Shown here in pieces: positions 16,326 to 24,858 of a stretch of DNA of 64,000 nucleotides. The stretch is from Prevotella sp. (GTDB lineage Bacteria; Bacteroidota; Bacteroidia; Bacteroidales; Bacteroidaceae). The first letter of the stretch is position 1. Every line of letters starts with the position of its first letter. Location of the stretch: the NCBI GenBank assembly GCA_017960525.1, contig JAGCZA010000079.1, positions 100,513 through 164,512 on the forward strand, read 5' to 3'. Both the position numbers and the translations under genes were made by a program. A model generated the notes under the pieces. It saw only the letters and a list, made by a program, of their open reading frames with translations, ran no database searches and was not told the DNA's origin.

Positions 16326-18275
16326 TTATTCTATGGTCAGTTTGTTTTCAATCATCCTCGACATATACTGCTGGATGATGGCTTTGGTTTCAAGTTCCAT
16401 CTGTGTCTGACAGGATGCCTGTCCCATCATGTTCTTCTCCATCCGATAGTCGTCAAGGCGATAAAGCCCGATAGTGCTTTCTCCGTCAAACTGCAACACA
16501 TGCTCTCCTTTGCAATACTGGTACACGCCGTCCAGATAGTTGATGGCCCAAGTGTCCTTCGCTGGTGTGTGCAACAAGTCGCTGCCAAAGGCAAAATAGG
16601 GTTGGTCATACCCCACATAGCCTAAGACGGTCGGCAGAATATCGGTCTGCTGGGCAATGCCCTCACGTATTCCTGGTTCCATCCGCCCATTAGGGGCATA
16701 GAAGATCAAAGTGGTGGAGAACAAGCCAGTGGTATTGCGATACTCCTCATGGTTGCTCATGTTGGTGTGGTCTCCCGTCAAGACGAACAGGGTGTTCTGG
16801 AACCACGGCTTATGGCTGGCTTGTTCAAAGAAGCGTTTTAGTGCGTGGTCGGTGTAGCGTATGCACTTGTGGATGGGCATTTCTCCCTCGGTGAAGATGT
16901 CCTTGTACTGTGACGGAATATGGAACGGGTGGTGGCTGGTGAGCGTGAAGAGTGCTGTCATAAATGGTGGCTGCATGTCGCTCATCTTTGAGCAGAAGTA
17001 TTGCAGGAAAGGCTCGTCCCAAATACCCCACCAATTGTCGGAGTCGGCCTTGCCGTTGGTGCGCGGGTCGGCCTCATAGTCTTCTTGGCTCCAGCATTTC
17101 TGCACGCCTGTAGACTTTGCAAAGCCTTGGAACCCTAAACTCGAAGCCGGTGCGCCGTGAAAGAAGGCAGACTCATAGCCCATACGCCCCAAATAGCCTG
17201 CCAACCCGTCCAAGTGGTTGATGGAATGGCTGGCAGCCACAAACGACTCGACAAACATAGGCAGTCCAGACAGTGCCGACGGCATAGCGTCGATGCTGGA
17301 GCGGCCGTTGGCAAAGGTGTATCGGAATGACACGGCATGCTGCATAAGTGAATCGAGGAAAGGCGTGTAGCCCTGATAGCCGGGAAGTCTGTCGCGGTTG
17401 AGGCTTCCCACATACTCCCTTCCGAAGCTTTCCAAGAAAATGACCACAACATTAGGGGGAGTCGTAGCCGTAGTGTCGTTTTGAACTGTAGGCAAATGCA
17501 CAGGTGTGTAGATGCGCTCCAGTTCTTCTTGGGTGAAAAATGCTGGGTCGTGATAGTTAGCTTTGCCAATGGTCCTGATGAGTGAGAATGGGGTGTTCAG
17601 TATGAGCGAAGCATCGTTAGGCTTGACGATGAACTGGTTGGCCGTGCTCACCTTGATGGGGCGGTTGTCCCAAAAACCGCCTCTCATGCCTGCCCAGCAC
17701 AGGATGGCTGCCACAATCAATGAGCAAATTTGCACCAGATAGTACCGTGGGAGTGGCCGCAAAGTGGTCTTTGGCTTTCTGTAGCCCACCCAGAGCATAG
17801 CCATAAGCAAGACAAACAGCAGCACAAGATACCAATGGTTCAGAAACTCAAGCGCCACAATGCTACCCAACTTGTCGTCGCTGCCAAATTCACTGAAGAA
17901 GGCCATTGTGGTGCGCCGGCCGGTGAATTGGAAATAGACGGTATCGGCCAGATTGACAGCCAGTGCCAACCCATTGACAAGCATGAAGAGACCCTTGCAG
18001 AAACGTTGCCATAAGTCTGTCTCCTTGCTGTGCAGCGGCAGTAGCACCAGCAGCACATACAGGGCGTTGGTGTAGGCGATGGCCGAGGTGTCGAAATAGA
18101 ACCCTCCGGCTATGATGGTCAAAAGCTTGCCCGAACCGAGTATATGCTTATATGTGTGGTAGTTCTCCAAGAAGAAAGCCACCCGCGTGACAAAGTAGGC
18201 CGCATAGAGCAACAGCAGATTCAAAGCGACAGCCAGCAGAGCCGGACAAGAAAACCTCTCGTTTTTTCTTTTCAT
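16326..18275 (-). CDS. LtaS-like membrane sulfatase-fold phosphotransferase (copy 2)
   Basis: Inner-membrane protein of the lipoteichoic-acid-synthase/alkaline-phosphatase superfamily. In Gram-negatives such proteins move phosphoglycerol or phosphoethanolamine onto glycans or lipids. About five N-terminal membrane helices (residues 12-190) precede the periplasmic catalytic domain, with NVVVIFLESFGREYVG near 275, the nucleophile region FANGRSSIDAMPSALSGLPM near 325 and metal ligands in FVLTGDHTNMSNHEE near 510. The 649-residue length is normal. It starts in an ATGA overlap with the second LtaS-like gene, so the two are co-translated. Confidence 0.9.
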   Translation of the reverse strand: MKRKNERFSCPALLAVALNLLLLYAAYFVTRVAFFLENYHTYKHILGSGKLLTIIAGGFYFDTSAIAYTNALYVLLVLLPLHSKETDLWQRFCKGLFMLVNGLALAVNLADTVYFQFTGRRTTMAFFSEFGSDDKLGSIVALEFLNHWYLVLLFVLLMAMLWVGYRKPKTTLRPLPRYYLVQICSLIVAAILCWAGMRGGFWDNRPIKVSTANQFIVKPNDASLILNTPFSLIRTIGKANYHDPAFFTQEELERIYTPVHLPTVQNDTTATTPPNVVVIFLESFGREYVGSLNRDRLPGYQGYTPFLDSLMQHAVSFRYTFANGRSSIDAMPSALSGLPMFVESFVAASHSINHLDGLAGYLGRMGYESAFFHGAPASSLGFQGFAKSTGVQKCWSQEDYEADPRTNGKADSDNWWGIWDEPFLQYFCSKMSDMQPPFMTALFTLTSHHPFHIPSQYKDIFTEGEMPIHKCIRYTDHALKRFFEQASHKPWFQNTLFVLTGDHTNMSNHEEYRNTTGLFSTTLIFYAPNGRMEPGIREGIAQQTDILPTVLGYVGYDQPYFAFGSDLLHTPAKDTWAINYLDGVYQYCKGEHVLQFDGESTIGLYRLDDYRMEKNMMGQASCQTQMELETKAIIQQYMSRMIENKLTIE

Positions 18276-20086
18276 TTCATGTCTTTTATTTCACGTGATG
18301 CCGTTTGTAGGATGGCTTTGCCCTTTTTTATCAGGGTTTCAGCATCGGTGCTCTGGTCAACTACTATTCTGTTGGCGTTCAGGTCGAGCACAGCGAAACC
18401 TGTGCTGTCCTTCATAGTGACGCCATTATTGTAGGTGTGGTGGGCAAAGGGATAAACATAGTTTTTGCTCAAGACATCGCGGCTGAAACGGAAGTCACTA
18501 TGGTCAATGCCCATCTGTCCTAACAAAGTGGCGGGAAGGTCGGTCTGGTTGCACAGCAGATTGATGCGTCTTGGCTCCTTGATGGCTCCGCCTACCCAAA
18601 GCATTGGCACGTGGTCGTGCATAGGGTGCTCCTCGTTCACCTCGCCATAGCTGAAACCATGGTCGGGCAGCATCACGACAAGCAGATTTTTCCATTCGGG
18701 TGTTTGGCTGACGGCATCGATGAACTTGCCGATGCACTGGTCGAGATAGTTGAAGGCATTGAGTACTGGGTCTTCAAGTTGATGCGTGGGCACATCCCAC
18801 GGCTCGTGGCTTGAAAGCGTGGAAAAGCCGATAAGGAAAGGCTGTTGTTGTTGGGCAATAATATCTTCTAAGGTGCGGAAAGTGATGTGGTCATGCACGC
18901 CCCATTCAGATGAATGTTGCTCTTCTGCCGTATAGTCCTTTTGCCATATCAAGTGCTCAAACCCGATGTTGATGAGGTAGCTGCGCATATTGGTGAAATT
19001 GATGTCGCCACCGTATAGATAAGTTGTGGAATAGCCTTGGTTGCGGAGGCTGGCGGCTATGCCTGGCAGATGCTCCGTCTTGGAAGGCATCTTCATCAGC
19101 GTAGACCGTGGGAACGAGGGAAAACCACTCCAAGTGCAGAGTGTGCCACGGTCTGTACGGTAGGAATTGGCGTAGAACTGGGTAAAATAGACTCCTTCTC
19201 CAACCAATTTGTTGAAGTGGGGCATCACGTCAGACCTCCCGCCGATGTCTTCAGTAAACACACCGCCGCAGCTTTCCAAAAGGATTATCACCACGTTGGG
19301 CCTGTCGGTGTTGAGTAGTGTGTCGGTATCAATGCTTTTCGTGGGGTAGAGCCCCTGCATGGTGTGGATGCACTCTTCATCGTCCAAAAAGTGATATTCG
19401 GGTATATTGTTTGCTGTCGTTTCAAGCGAAGCAAGGAAACTGAAGACGGGATTAACGGCGGAGTGGTTGAGGAACTGATTCTGTGAGAAATAGACTTGGC
19501 CGATGTTGGTGGTAGACTCGCCGAGGCCGCCACGGATGCCGATGACGATGAGAGGGATGCAGGCCAGGGTGGCCAGCGTTTCGGTGATGCGGTGGCGGCT
19601 GGCTTTCAGGCGGGGGTGGGGGAGGGTATAGGCCAGAAAGAAAACTGTGGTCAGAAGGGCGAAGATGGCTACGCGAAGGATGATGTAACCTGTTGAAACA
19701 GAAGCCATCGCCTCGGCAGGCGTGTCAAGGTATTGCAGGCAGGTGGCGTCGAGCTTGAACTGCCAGAAGGGGTACAGGCTGGTGTCGGCCACAAAGGCCA
19801 GGGCAAGGGTGAGCGAGACGAGCAGAAACCAGCCGTTCAGCACCCATCGAAGTAACTTGGGCCATCCGAACCAGATGGATGCTGCGACGCAGAGAAATGG
19901 TATCGCCAGAACATATAGGGCCGTACTGAGGTCGAGGAAAAGCCCGTGGCCCAGGACGCTGAACAGGTCGGCAGTAGTGAAGTGGTGGCTATCGGCATTG
20001 CAGGCCATAAAGCCGAGTTTTGCCAGCAGGAAGAAGAGCACCGTCAGCGTGTATGCCTTTATCAGCAACAATGTCTTTTGCACCAT
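18272..20086 (-). CDS. LtaS-like membrane sulfatase-fold phosphotransferase (copy 1)
   Basis: Same superfamily as its downstream neighbour but clearly divergent. Membrane helices fill residues about 5-165. The catalytic domain carries NVVIILLESCGGVFTEDI near 265, the probable nucleophile Thr in NSYRTDRGTLCTWSGFP, GGDINFTNMRSYL and the metal site VVMLPDHGFSYGE. The frame opens at TTG 20095, but ATG 20086 (MVQKTLLLIKAYTL) is preferred, giving 604 residues. It overlaps the next gene by 4 bases and follows the TerB/J-domain gene after about 20 bases. Two such enzymes side by side suggest sequential transfer steps on one product. Confidence 0.9.
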   Translation of the reverse strand: MVQKTLLLIKAYTLTVLFFLLAKLGFMACNADSHHFTTADLFSVLGHGLFLDLSTALYVLAIPFLCVAASIWFGWPKLLRWVLNGWFLLVSLTLALAFVADTSLYPFWQFKLDATCLQYLDTPAEAMASVSTGYIILRVAIFALLTTVFFLAYTLPHPRLKASRHRITETLATLACIPLIVIGIRGGLGESTTNIGQVYFSQNQFLNHSAVNPVFSFLASLETTANNIPEYHFLDDEECIHTMQGLYPTKSIDTDTLLNTDRPNVVIILLESCGGVFTEDIGGRSDVMPHFNKLVGEGVYFTQFYANSYRTDRGTLCTWSGFPSFPRSTLMKMPSKTEHLPGIAASLRNQGYSTTYLYGGDINFTNMRSYLINIGFEHLIWQKDYTAEEQHSSEWGVHDHITFRTLEDIIAQQQQPFLIGFSTLSSHEPWDVPTHQLEDPVLNAFNYLDQCIGKFIDAVSQTPEWKNLLVVMLPDHGFSYGEVNEEHPMHDHVPMLWVGGAIKEPRRINLLCNQTDLPATLLGQMGIDHSDFRFSRDVLSKNYVYPFAHHTYNNGVTMKDSTGFAVLDLNANRIVVDQSTDAETLIKKGKAILQTASREIKDMK

Positions 20087-20107
20087 CTGTTTCAAAAAAT
20101 GGAAAGC

Positions 20108-20875
20108 TTAGAGACCTCTGGCCTTGTAGATGCGCTCCTTGGCAGCATTGATTTCCTGGAATTTCTTTTCGGCAGCACGGCGCACGTCGTCGCCCAGTTT
20201 GGCCACGCGGTCGGGATGGTGTTCAAGTGCCAGTCGGCGGTATGCCTTGCGCACCTCGTCGTCGGTGGCTTGCGGGCTGATGCCGAGCACTTTGTAGGCA
20301 TCGTTGAGGGTGTCGCCTTCCAGATGGAGCAGCGCGTCGACTTGGGCTGCCGACAGGCCCATCCACTGAGCAGTCTCTTTCAATGCGAACACCTCTGCAG
20401 GGGCAACATAACCGTCGGCTTGGGCAATGAGCACCAGGAAGTTGAGCAACTGCAGGCGGCCGGAGTAGTCCATGTTTAGGGCTATCTGCTGGCAGCTCTG
20501 GCGGATGGCCATCCGATATTGCTCGTCGCTCATATCCTTTGACTTGTCGAAGATGCGAAGCAGGATGTCGTTGCCCTGCTCGACGGCGGCCTCGCCGAAG
20601 TTGTTGCGGAGCATGCTGCGCACAGCCTCCATCTCGGAATGCATGATTTTGCCGTCGGCCTTGATGATATAGCTGGCTATGACAAGCAGGGAGAACAGGA
20701 AGCTGTTGCGGTCGCCCTCTGAGGAGTTGGGCTGTTGCTGGTATGACACTTGTATGGGCTGGGCAGAGGACAGCACATCGAAGAGCAGTCCCACACACAT
20801 ACCCACAAAAAGTCCCATCGGGCCGGAAGCCATCCATCCGAGGATGCCGCCAATCCATGTTCCAACCTTTGCCAT
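20108..20875 (-). CDS. TerB-like and J-domain co-chaperone, DjlA-type
   Basis: Membrane-anchored DnaK co-chaperone similar in plan to DjlA. The 255-residue protein has an N-terminal glycine-rich membrane helix (GGILGWMASGPMGLFVGMCV), a central all-helical TerB-like domain (about 55-175, with DGKIMHSEMEAVRSML and LVLIAQADGYVAPAEVFAL), and a C-terminal J domain (about 188-255) with DAYKVLGISPQATDDEVRKA and the HPD tripeptide in LEHHPDRVAKLG. It lies between the kinase-like gene (14-base gap) and the LtaS-like genes, in one transcription unit. Confidence 0.9.
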   Translation of the reverse strand: MAKVGTWIGGILGWMASGPMGLFVGMCVGLLFDVLSSAQPIQVSYQQQPNSSEGDRNSFLFSLLVIASYIIKADGKIMHSEMEAVRSMLRNNFGEAAVEQGNDILLRIFDKSKDMSDEQYRMAIRQSCQQIALNMDYSGRLQLLNFLVLIAQADGYVAPAEVFALKETAQWMGLSAAQVDALLHLEGDTLNDAYKVLGISPQATDDEVRKAYRRLALEHHPDRVAKLGDDVRRAAEKKFQEINAAKERIYKARGL

Positions 20876-20889
20876 TCTTTTTTCTTGCT

Positions 20890-21510
20890 TTATTCAATAG
20901 CGTTCATCAGGAAGTCTACGGCTCCGTTGACGCCAAACTTGCGCACGTTGAGCGAGATGTCGTAGTTGCGCGCGTCCTGCCAGTCGCTGCCTGTGAATGT
21001 CTTTGTGTAGAGCTCGCGGCTATAGTCGTTGTCTACAATCATGGCTGCTGCATCTGACTCTGACAGGTCATATCGGCGGGCGATGCGCTGCTTGCGGCAG
21101 TCGTCGTCGGCGTGGATGAAAATCTTCAGCGCGTTGGGATGGTCACGGAAGATGTAGAAGCCGCAACGGCCAATAATGACGCACGACTCTTCGGCGGCAA
21201 TCTTGCGGATAGCCTTGGCCTGTGCCTCAAAGAGCTGGTGCGAGGTTTGGTCCTGCTCCTGGCCGTTGTACTCCATACCGGCCATATAGGAGCGGTAGAA
21301 CTGCGTGAAGTCGTCGCGCCAGAGGGGGTTGCGGGCCTCTATGCGCTCGATGGCATCCTCAACACTGCCGAATTTTCTTGCCACTTCATTCATAATCTGC
21401 TTGTCGAGCAGCTTCACGCCCAGTCGGCGGGCCAGTTCGGCGCCAATCTCATGACCACCAGTGCCAAACTGCCGGCTGATGGTGATAACATATTTCTCCT
21501 CCTTGTTCAT
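20890..21510 (-). CDS. Cytidylate-kinase-like family protein
   Basis: P-loop kinase-fold protein similar to the cytidylate kinase-like family common in gut anaerobes; the true substrate is not established. The 206-residue protein starts YVITISRQFGTGGHEIGAEL, a variant P-loop, with LLDKQIMNEVA, CVIIGRCGFYIFRDHPNALK and the lid segment RKQRIARRYDLSESDA. It is the first gene of the five-gene minus-strand run. Upstream lies a repeat block in place of a recognisable promoter; no TAnnTTTG element was found in the 169 bases before it. Confidence 0.85.
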   Translation of the reverse strand: MNKEEKYVITISRQFGTGGHEIGAELARRLGVKLLDKQIMNEVARKFGSVEDAIERIEARNPLWRDDFTQFYRSYMAGMEYNGQEQDQTSHQLFEAQAKAIRKIAAEESCVIIGRCGFYIFRDHPNALKIFIHADDDCRKQRIARRYDLSESDAAAMIVDNDYSRELYTKTFTGSDWQDARNYDISLNVRKFGVNGAVDFLMNAIE

Positions 21511-21537
21511 AGTATTCCGTTTAAAAGGTTAGTATTA

Positions 21538-21602
21538 ATTTTGGTTCGTCCTAACTGTGAGTTTGGTTCGTCCTAACTATAGGTTTGGTTCGTCCTAACT
21601 GT
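21538..21602. repeat. 22-bp tandem repeat, three copies
   Basis: The core TTTGGTTCGTCCTAACT begins at 21540, 21562 and 21584, an exact 22-base period. Only the bases between cores vary. The same family with the same period occurs at 40593-40655. It is immediately followed by a long hairpin. Confidence 0.9.
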
Positions 21603-21648
21603 TTGGCCTCCCCCAGCACCTCCCTGGGAGGGGTTAGGGGAGGCCAAA
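21602..21648. terminator. Long perfect hairpin between two minus-strand operons
   Basis: TTTGGCCTCCCC (21602-21613) pairs perfectly with GGGGAGGCCAAA (21637-21648), and the loop holds a second stem, CCTCCC/GGGAGG (21619-21631). On the minus strand it lies 32 bases after the transglutaminase-like gene of the 25461-21680 operon begins its 3' flank only in reverse sense, that is, upstream of the kinase-like gene and downstream of the stop at 21680. It could end that operon, though no strong T-tract follows. Confidence 0.55.
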
Positions 21649-21679
21649 TATCCTTAGTTTTAATTGCTTGCCGACAATC

Positions 21680-23686
21680 CTATGTGTCAAGCAGAATCAC
21701 CTTGGCTCTGCTGTTGTCACACTGTGGCATTGTGCGTCCTACAGGTGCGCCGATATAGGTGGGGTCGCACACCACGTAGCGGCGTCCGCCAAACTTGATA
21801 TAGTCGCCCGGAACCTCCTCGTTGAAACCAACGGCTGTTGCCAGATGGCCGGGATAATAGACCAGGATGATGGGCAGGCCCACCAGGTCGCGCACCAGAC
21901 GTGAGAAGAGGACAGAGCGGTCTTCGCAGTCCTGATAGGGATAGTAGAGGGTCTCTTCGGCAAAGAAGGGACGGTCGCCTCCCCAGATTTTGTCGTCAAG
22001 CTCATATTTGAAGCCGGTCTGCACGAGGTCAAGTATGCGCCTGACCTGCTCGTATTCGCTCTTGCCGCTGAGTATCGGTTTCAGCTGCGGATAAACTTCT
22101 TCGCGGATGTTGGCGGCCAGAGGCACATTGGCATAGATGGCCCACTTGGTCATCAGATCGTCGTTGATGGTCGACTGGGGATAGTCGTTGCAGAAGTCAA
22201 TCTGGTTCTTGTTGCTGTGAACGGTGAACTTCATGTCAGGGAACTTCCTTGACACGTATGTGCGCTCTGGAGTCTGGACCATGTCAAACTTCTGCTCTTT
22301 GGGAATGAACAGCGACAGTCCCTGCTCGTTCAGCAAATTGGCCTTGCAGATGCTCAGGGTGCGGACACCGTCTTCCATCACGTAGAAGCGGATGCCGTCA
22401 ATCTCGAAGAAACTCTTGTTGTAGATGGTGTGCTGGCAAGCCAACAACATCATCAGACGGCTGTCGTTGAAAGCCAGACGCATCTTGTAGCCCGACCAAG
22501 AATAGAGGAAGGCGGTGAGCAGCGTGGCCTCGTTGCCCTTGCCCATAAACTGGTTGGTCATACTCTGCAGCACCTTATAGTAGGCCCAGTCGGAGAGTTC
22601 GTGCTTGTCGCGTATCTCCATACACTCGGACAGCAGATTGCGGTATTTCTCAGTAGAAACAGTTTTCAAGGCATCTACGACATCGCTCTCCTTGGTTCCC
22701 TTCATCTTGAACTTATAACTGTCGTCCATGTGCACCTGATATTCCGTGCCAAACACCTTGAACTTGTATATCTCTTTTGTGGCAGCTTTCTCGTTCTTAA
22801 GGTAGTCCTGACGAATGAATGGGTCTGGCTTCTCCTCTTCAGGAGCCGGAATCACCAGTGCCTCTTTCTCCACCTTTACGGGACGGCTTTCTTCCGTCTT
22901 AGGTCTGGCAGGCACAGTCGTTACATTCGTGTCCTTGTTCTTCTTTTTCTTCTTAATCTTGTCTACCAGTTTGTCGAAGACGGAGAAGACAGAGGCCGTG
23001 GCTTCCTCCTCACCCTGTTCCTCTTTCTGAAGTTCCACCATCAGGTTGTCGTCCAGAACGACACCTTCACTGTCATCTTCGTCAAGGAGAATGACGGGGG
23101 GCAGTTCTTTCTCGCTGGGCATTTTGAGGGGTTCCTCAGAGCGGTATTCCTCCCAGGCTCTTTTAGTGAACTCCAAGTAGGTGTTCCAAGCCTTTTCGCG
23201 GAATTCGATGTAGCGTTTGCGGAATCCCCAGTTGTCTTCGCCCTGTTCAGGCTCACTAGCCACAGCAATAGCATTCTCATCGTAAACTAAGCCTTCACGG
23301 GTGACGGTGCAGGGATCCACCACGCGCACATTGGCTTTCTTTCCTTTGTGTACAAGGCTGTTGGCCACACTTGCAATATACTCCTTCGATCTGCTCACAA
23401 CGGTATTTTTGCTGTCCTTGAGCATAGCCTTTACCGTGCCTGTGCCGCTGGTTCTTACGATGTATTCCTTGTTGGCCACCTGGTCAATGAGGGTGAGCCT
23501 TGCATTGAAGGGCATATTTAGCTGGTCGCTGTCGGTCAGCTTGTCGCCCTTCTGCAACACCACTTTCTTACCATTGGTGGTTTTTTCTGGCAATCCTGTC
23601 ACTTCCTTGATGAGGTAGGAAGCCTTTTGTGCCCCTGCCGTCAGGCAGACAAAGCACGTCAGGAGCAGTAATAATCTCTTTATCAT
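21680..23686 (-). CDS. Periplasmic transglutaminase-like protein with a FecR-like N-terminus
   Basis: Function unknown. The 668-residue protein has a signal peptide (MIKRLLLLLTCFVCLTAGAQ). Residues 20-110 look like a FecR/SH3-like beta domain (VVLQKGDKLTDSDQLNMPFN, YIVRTSGTGTVKAML). A charged, low-complexity stretch spans about 125-290, with a Lys run. The C-terminal part carries a transglutaminase-type Cys/His/Asp triad in YPYQDCEDRSVLFSRLV, YYPGHLATAVGF and YVVCDPTYIG. Its start is 2 bases after the CHASE2 gene, so the two are translationally linked. It may be a peptidase or cross-linker acting on the envelope; that is inference. Confidence 0.72.
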   Translation of the reverse strand: MIKRLLLLLTCFVCLTAGAQKASYLIKEVTGLPEKTTNGKKVVLQKGDKLTDSDQLNMPFNARLTLIDQVANKEYIVRTSGTGTVKAMLKDSKNTVVSRSKEYIASVANSLVHKGKKANVRVVDPCTVTREGLVYDENAIAVASEPEQGEDNWGFRKRYIEFREKAWNTYLEFTKRAWEEYRSEEPLKMPSEKELPPVILLDEDDSEGVVLDDNLMVELQKEEQGEEEATASVFSVFDKLVDKIKKKKKNKDTNVTTVPARPKTEESRPVKVEKEALVIPAPEEEKPDPFIRQDYLKNEKAATKEIYKFKVFGTEYQVHMDDSYKFKMKGTKESDVVDALKTVSTEKYRNLLSECMEIRDKHELSDWAYYKVLQSMTNQFMGKGNEATLLTAFLYSWSGYKMRLAFNDSRLMMLLACQHTIYNKSFFEIDGIRFYVMEDGVRTLSICKANLLNEQGLSLFIPKEQKFDMVQTPERTYVSRKFPDMKFTVHSNKNQIDFCNDYPQSTINDDLMTKWAIYANVPLAANIREEVYPQLKPILSGKSEYEQVRRILDLVQTGFKYELDDKIWGGDRPFFAEETLYYPYQDCEDRSVLFSRLVRDLVGLPIILVYYPGHLATAVGFNEEVPGDYIKFGGRRYVVCDPTYIGAPVGRTMPQCDNSRAKVILLDT

Positions 23687-23688
23687 TG

Positions 23689-24846
23689 CTACTTTTTCTT
23701 AAAGTTGTTCAACAAAATATTAAATAGGTTTTCAGCCGAGACGGTGAACGGTATGGCCGCCAGTGCGTATGCCAGGTTGACGCTGATGTTCTCCTGGCAG
23801 AAGAGAATGAAGGCCCACCACACGAAAGCCGCCATCAGCAAGAACTTGATGATGCCTTTCACCAGAATGGAACTGAGCAGATAGCGCAGCAGTTCGTTGT
23901 CCAGTTTGGACACGAGGATGGCATAGCGATCGAAGATGAAGATGACGGTGAAGACGAGCAGGAACGATACCAGCCAGAGCACCCAGCCTGACGCCTCCTT
24001 GATGGCGTTCTGGTTGAGGAACGTCTCAACGCTGTATGCCAGAAGTTTCACACCGGCAATCTTACCCTGAGGCGTGTAGTGCATATCGCTTTCGTCGCGC
24101 ATAGTTCCCAGGAACACCACGCGGTCGGTGATATAGTCACCATATTCGGCGATGCTGTCGGGCGGGATGATCTGGAATTCGGTGGGCGAGAAGTTCACAC
24201 GCATGTCGCCTTTCTTCATCTTTACAACTTCTTGCCCGGCATATTTGTCGGCCACTATCTTGCAGAGCGAAGGGCGCAACTCGCCAATCACGCTGTCGGC
24301 TATGATGACATTGCGTTTCATGTCACCATATATGCTGCGCTCAAAGTCGATGAATCCCTGGTTGTACTTGCCAAGGCTGTCGGCAAAGAACGAGTTGCGC
24401 GTGACAGTCCACTGTTCGCCGTCCCAAGAATCGCTGATGAGCTTATAGGCAAAGACAATGTTGTCGTAGCTGGTGGCGACGGCGGCAATGAGGCTGTCGC
24501 CGTAGGGGTTTTCGAACTTCAAGCCCTCAAACACACAATCGATGCCCAGCACTTTGGCGCCTTGCTCCTCAACCTGAACGATGAGGTCGGCCAGTTCGTC
24601 ACGGCTGTAGACGTCTGTGATGTCGACGATGGAGACTACTGTGCTCGAATCGGCCTCGTCGGCCTGGGCGAGCAGCTGGTAGTAGAAATCGTCCATCGAA
24701 TAGTCGCCGATAGCCTTTGCCAGCGGACTGAAAAGCGACAGGTTGAGGGCTATGGTCTTGTATATCCACAGCACAACAAAGGTCGTCACTGTGGCACCAG
24801 CAATGTACCACAGCGGCGACTTTTTCTTGACATTAGTCTCTGCCAT
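23689..24846 (-). CDS. Orphan CHASE2-domain membrane protein
   Basis: CHASE2 is an extracytoplasmic sensor domain normally joined to a histidine kinase, adenylate cyclase or similar. This 385-residue protein has an N-terminal helix (LWYIAGATVTTFVVLWIY), a CHASE2 domain (about 45-285, with VVSIVDITDVYSRDELADLI, GAKVLGIDCVFEG, DRVVFLGTMRDESDMHYTPQ, GVKLLAYSVETFLNQNAI), and three to four C-terminal helices, then only a short basic tail. No output domain is present. It lies between a small exported protein (12-base gap) and the transglutaminase-like gene (2-base gap). Confidence 0.85.
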   Translation of the reverse strand: MAETNVKKKSPLWYIAGATVTTFVVLWIYKTIALNLSLFSPLAKAIGDYSMDDFYYQLLAQADEADSSTVVSIVDITDVYSRDELADLIVQVEEQGAKVLGIDCVFEGLKFENPYGDSLIAAVATSYDNIVFAYKLISDSWDGEQWTVTRNSFFADSLGKYNQGFIDFERSIYGDMKRNVIIADSVIGELRPSLCKIVADKYAGQEVVKMKKGDMRVNFSPTEFQIIPPDSIAEYGDYITDRVVFLGTMRDESDMHYTPQGKIAGVKLLAYSVETFLNQNAIKEASGWVLWLVSFLLVFTVIFIFDRYAILVSKLDNELLRYLLSSILVKGIIKFLLMAAFVWWAFILFCQENISVNLAYALAAIPFTVSAENLFNILLNNFKKK

Positions 24847-24858
24847 AAAGGTTGGAAT

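Noticed and set aside
21538-21602. CRISPR array
   Set aside because: The three units are contiguous with 22-base period and no unique 30-base spacers, and no cas gene is near.
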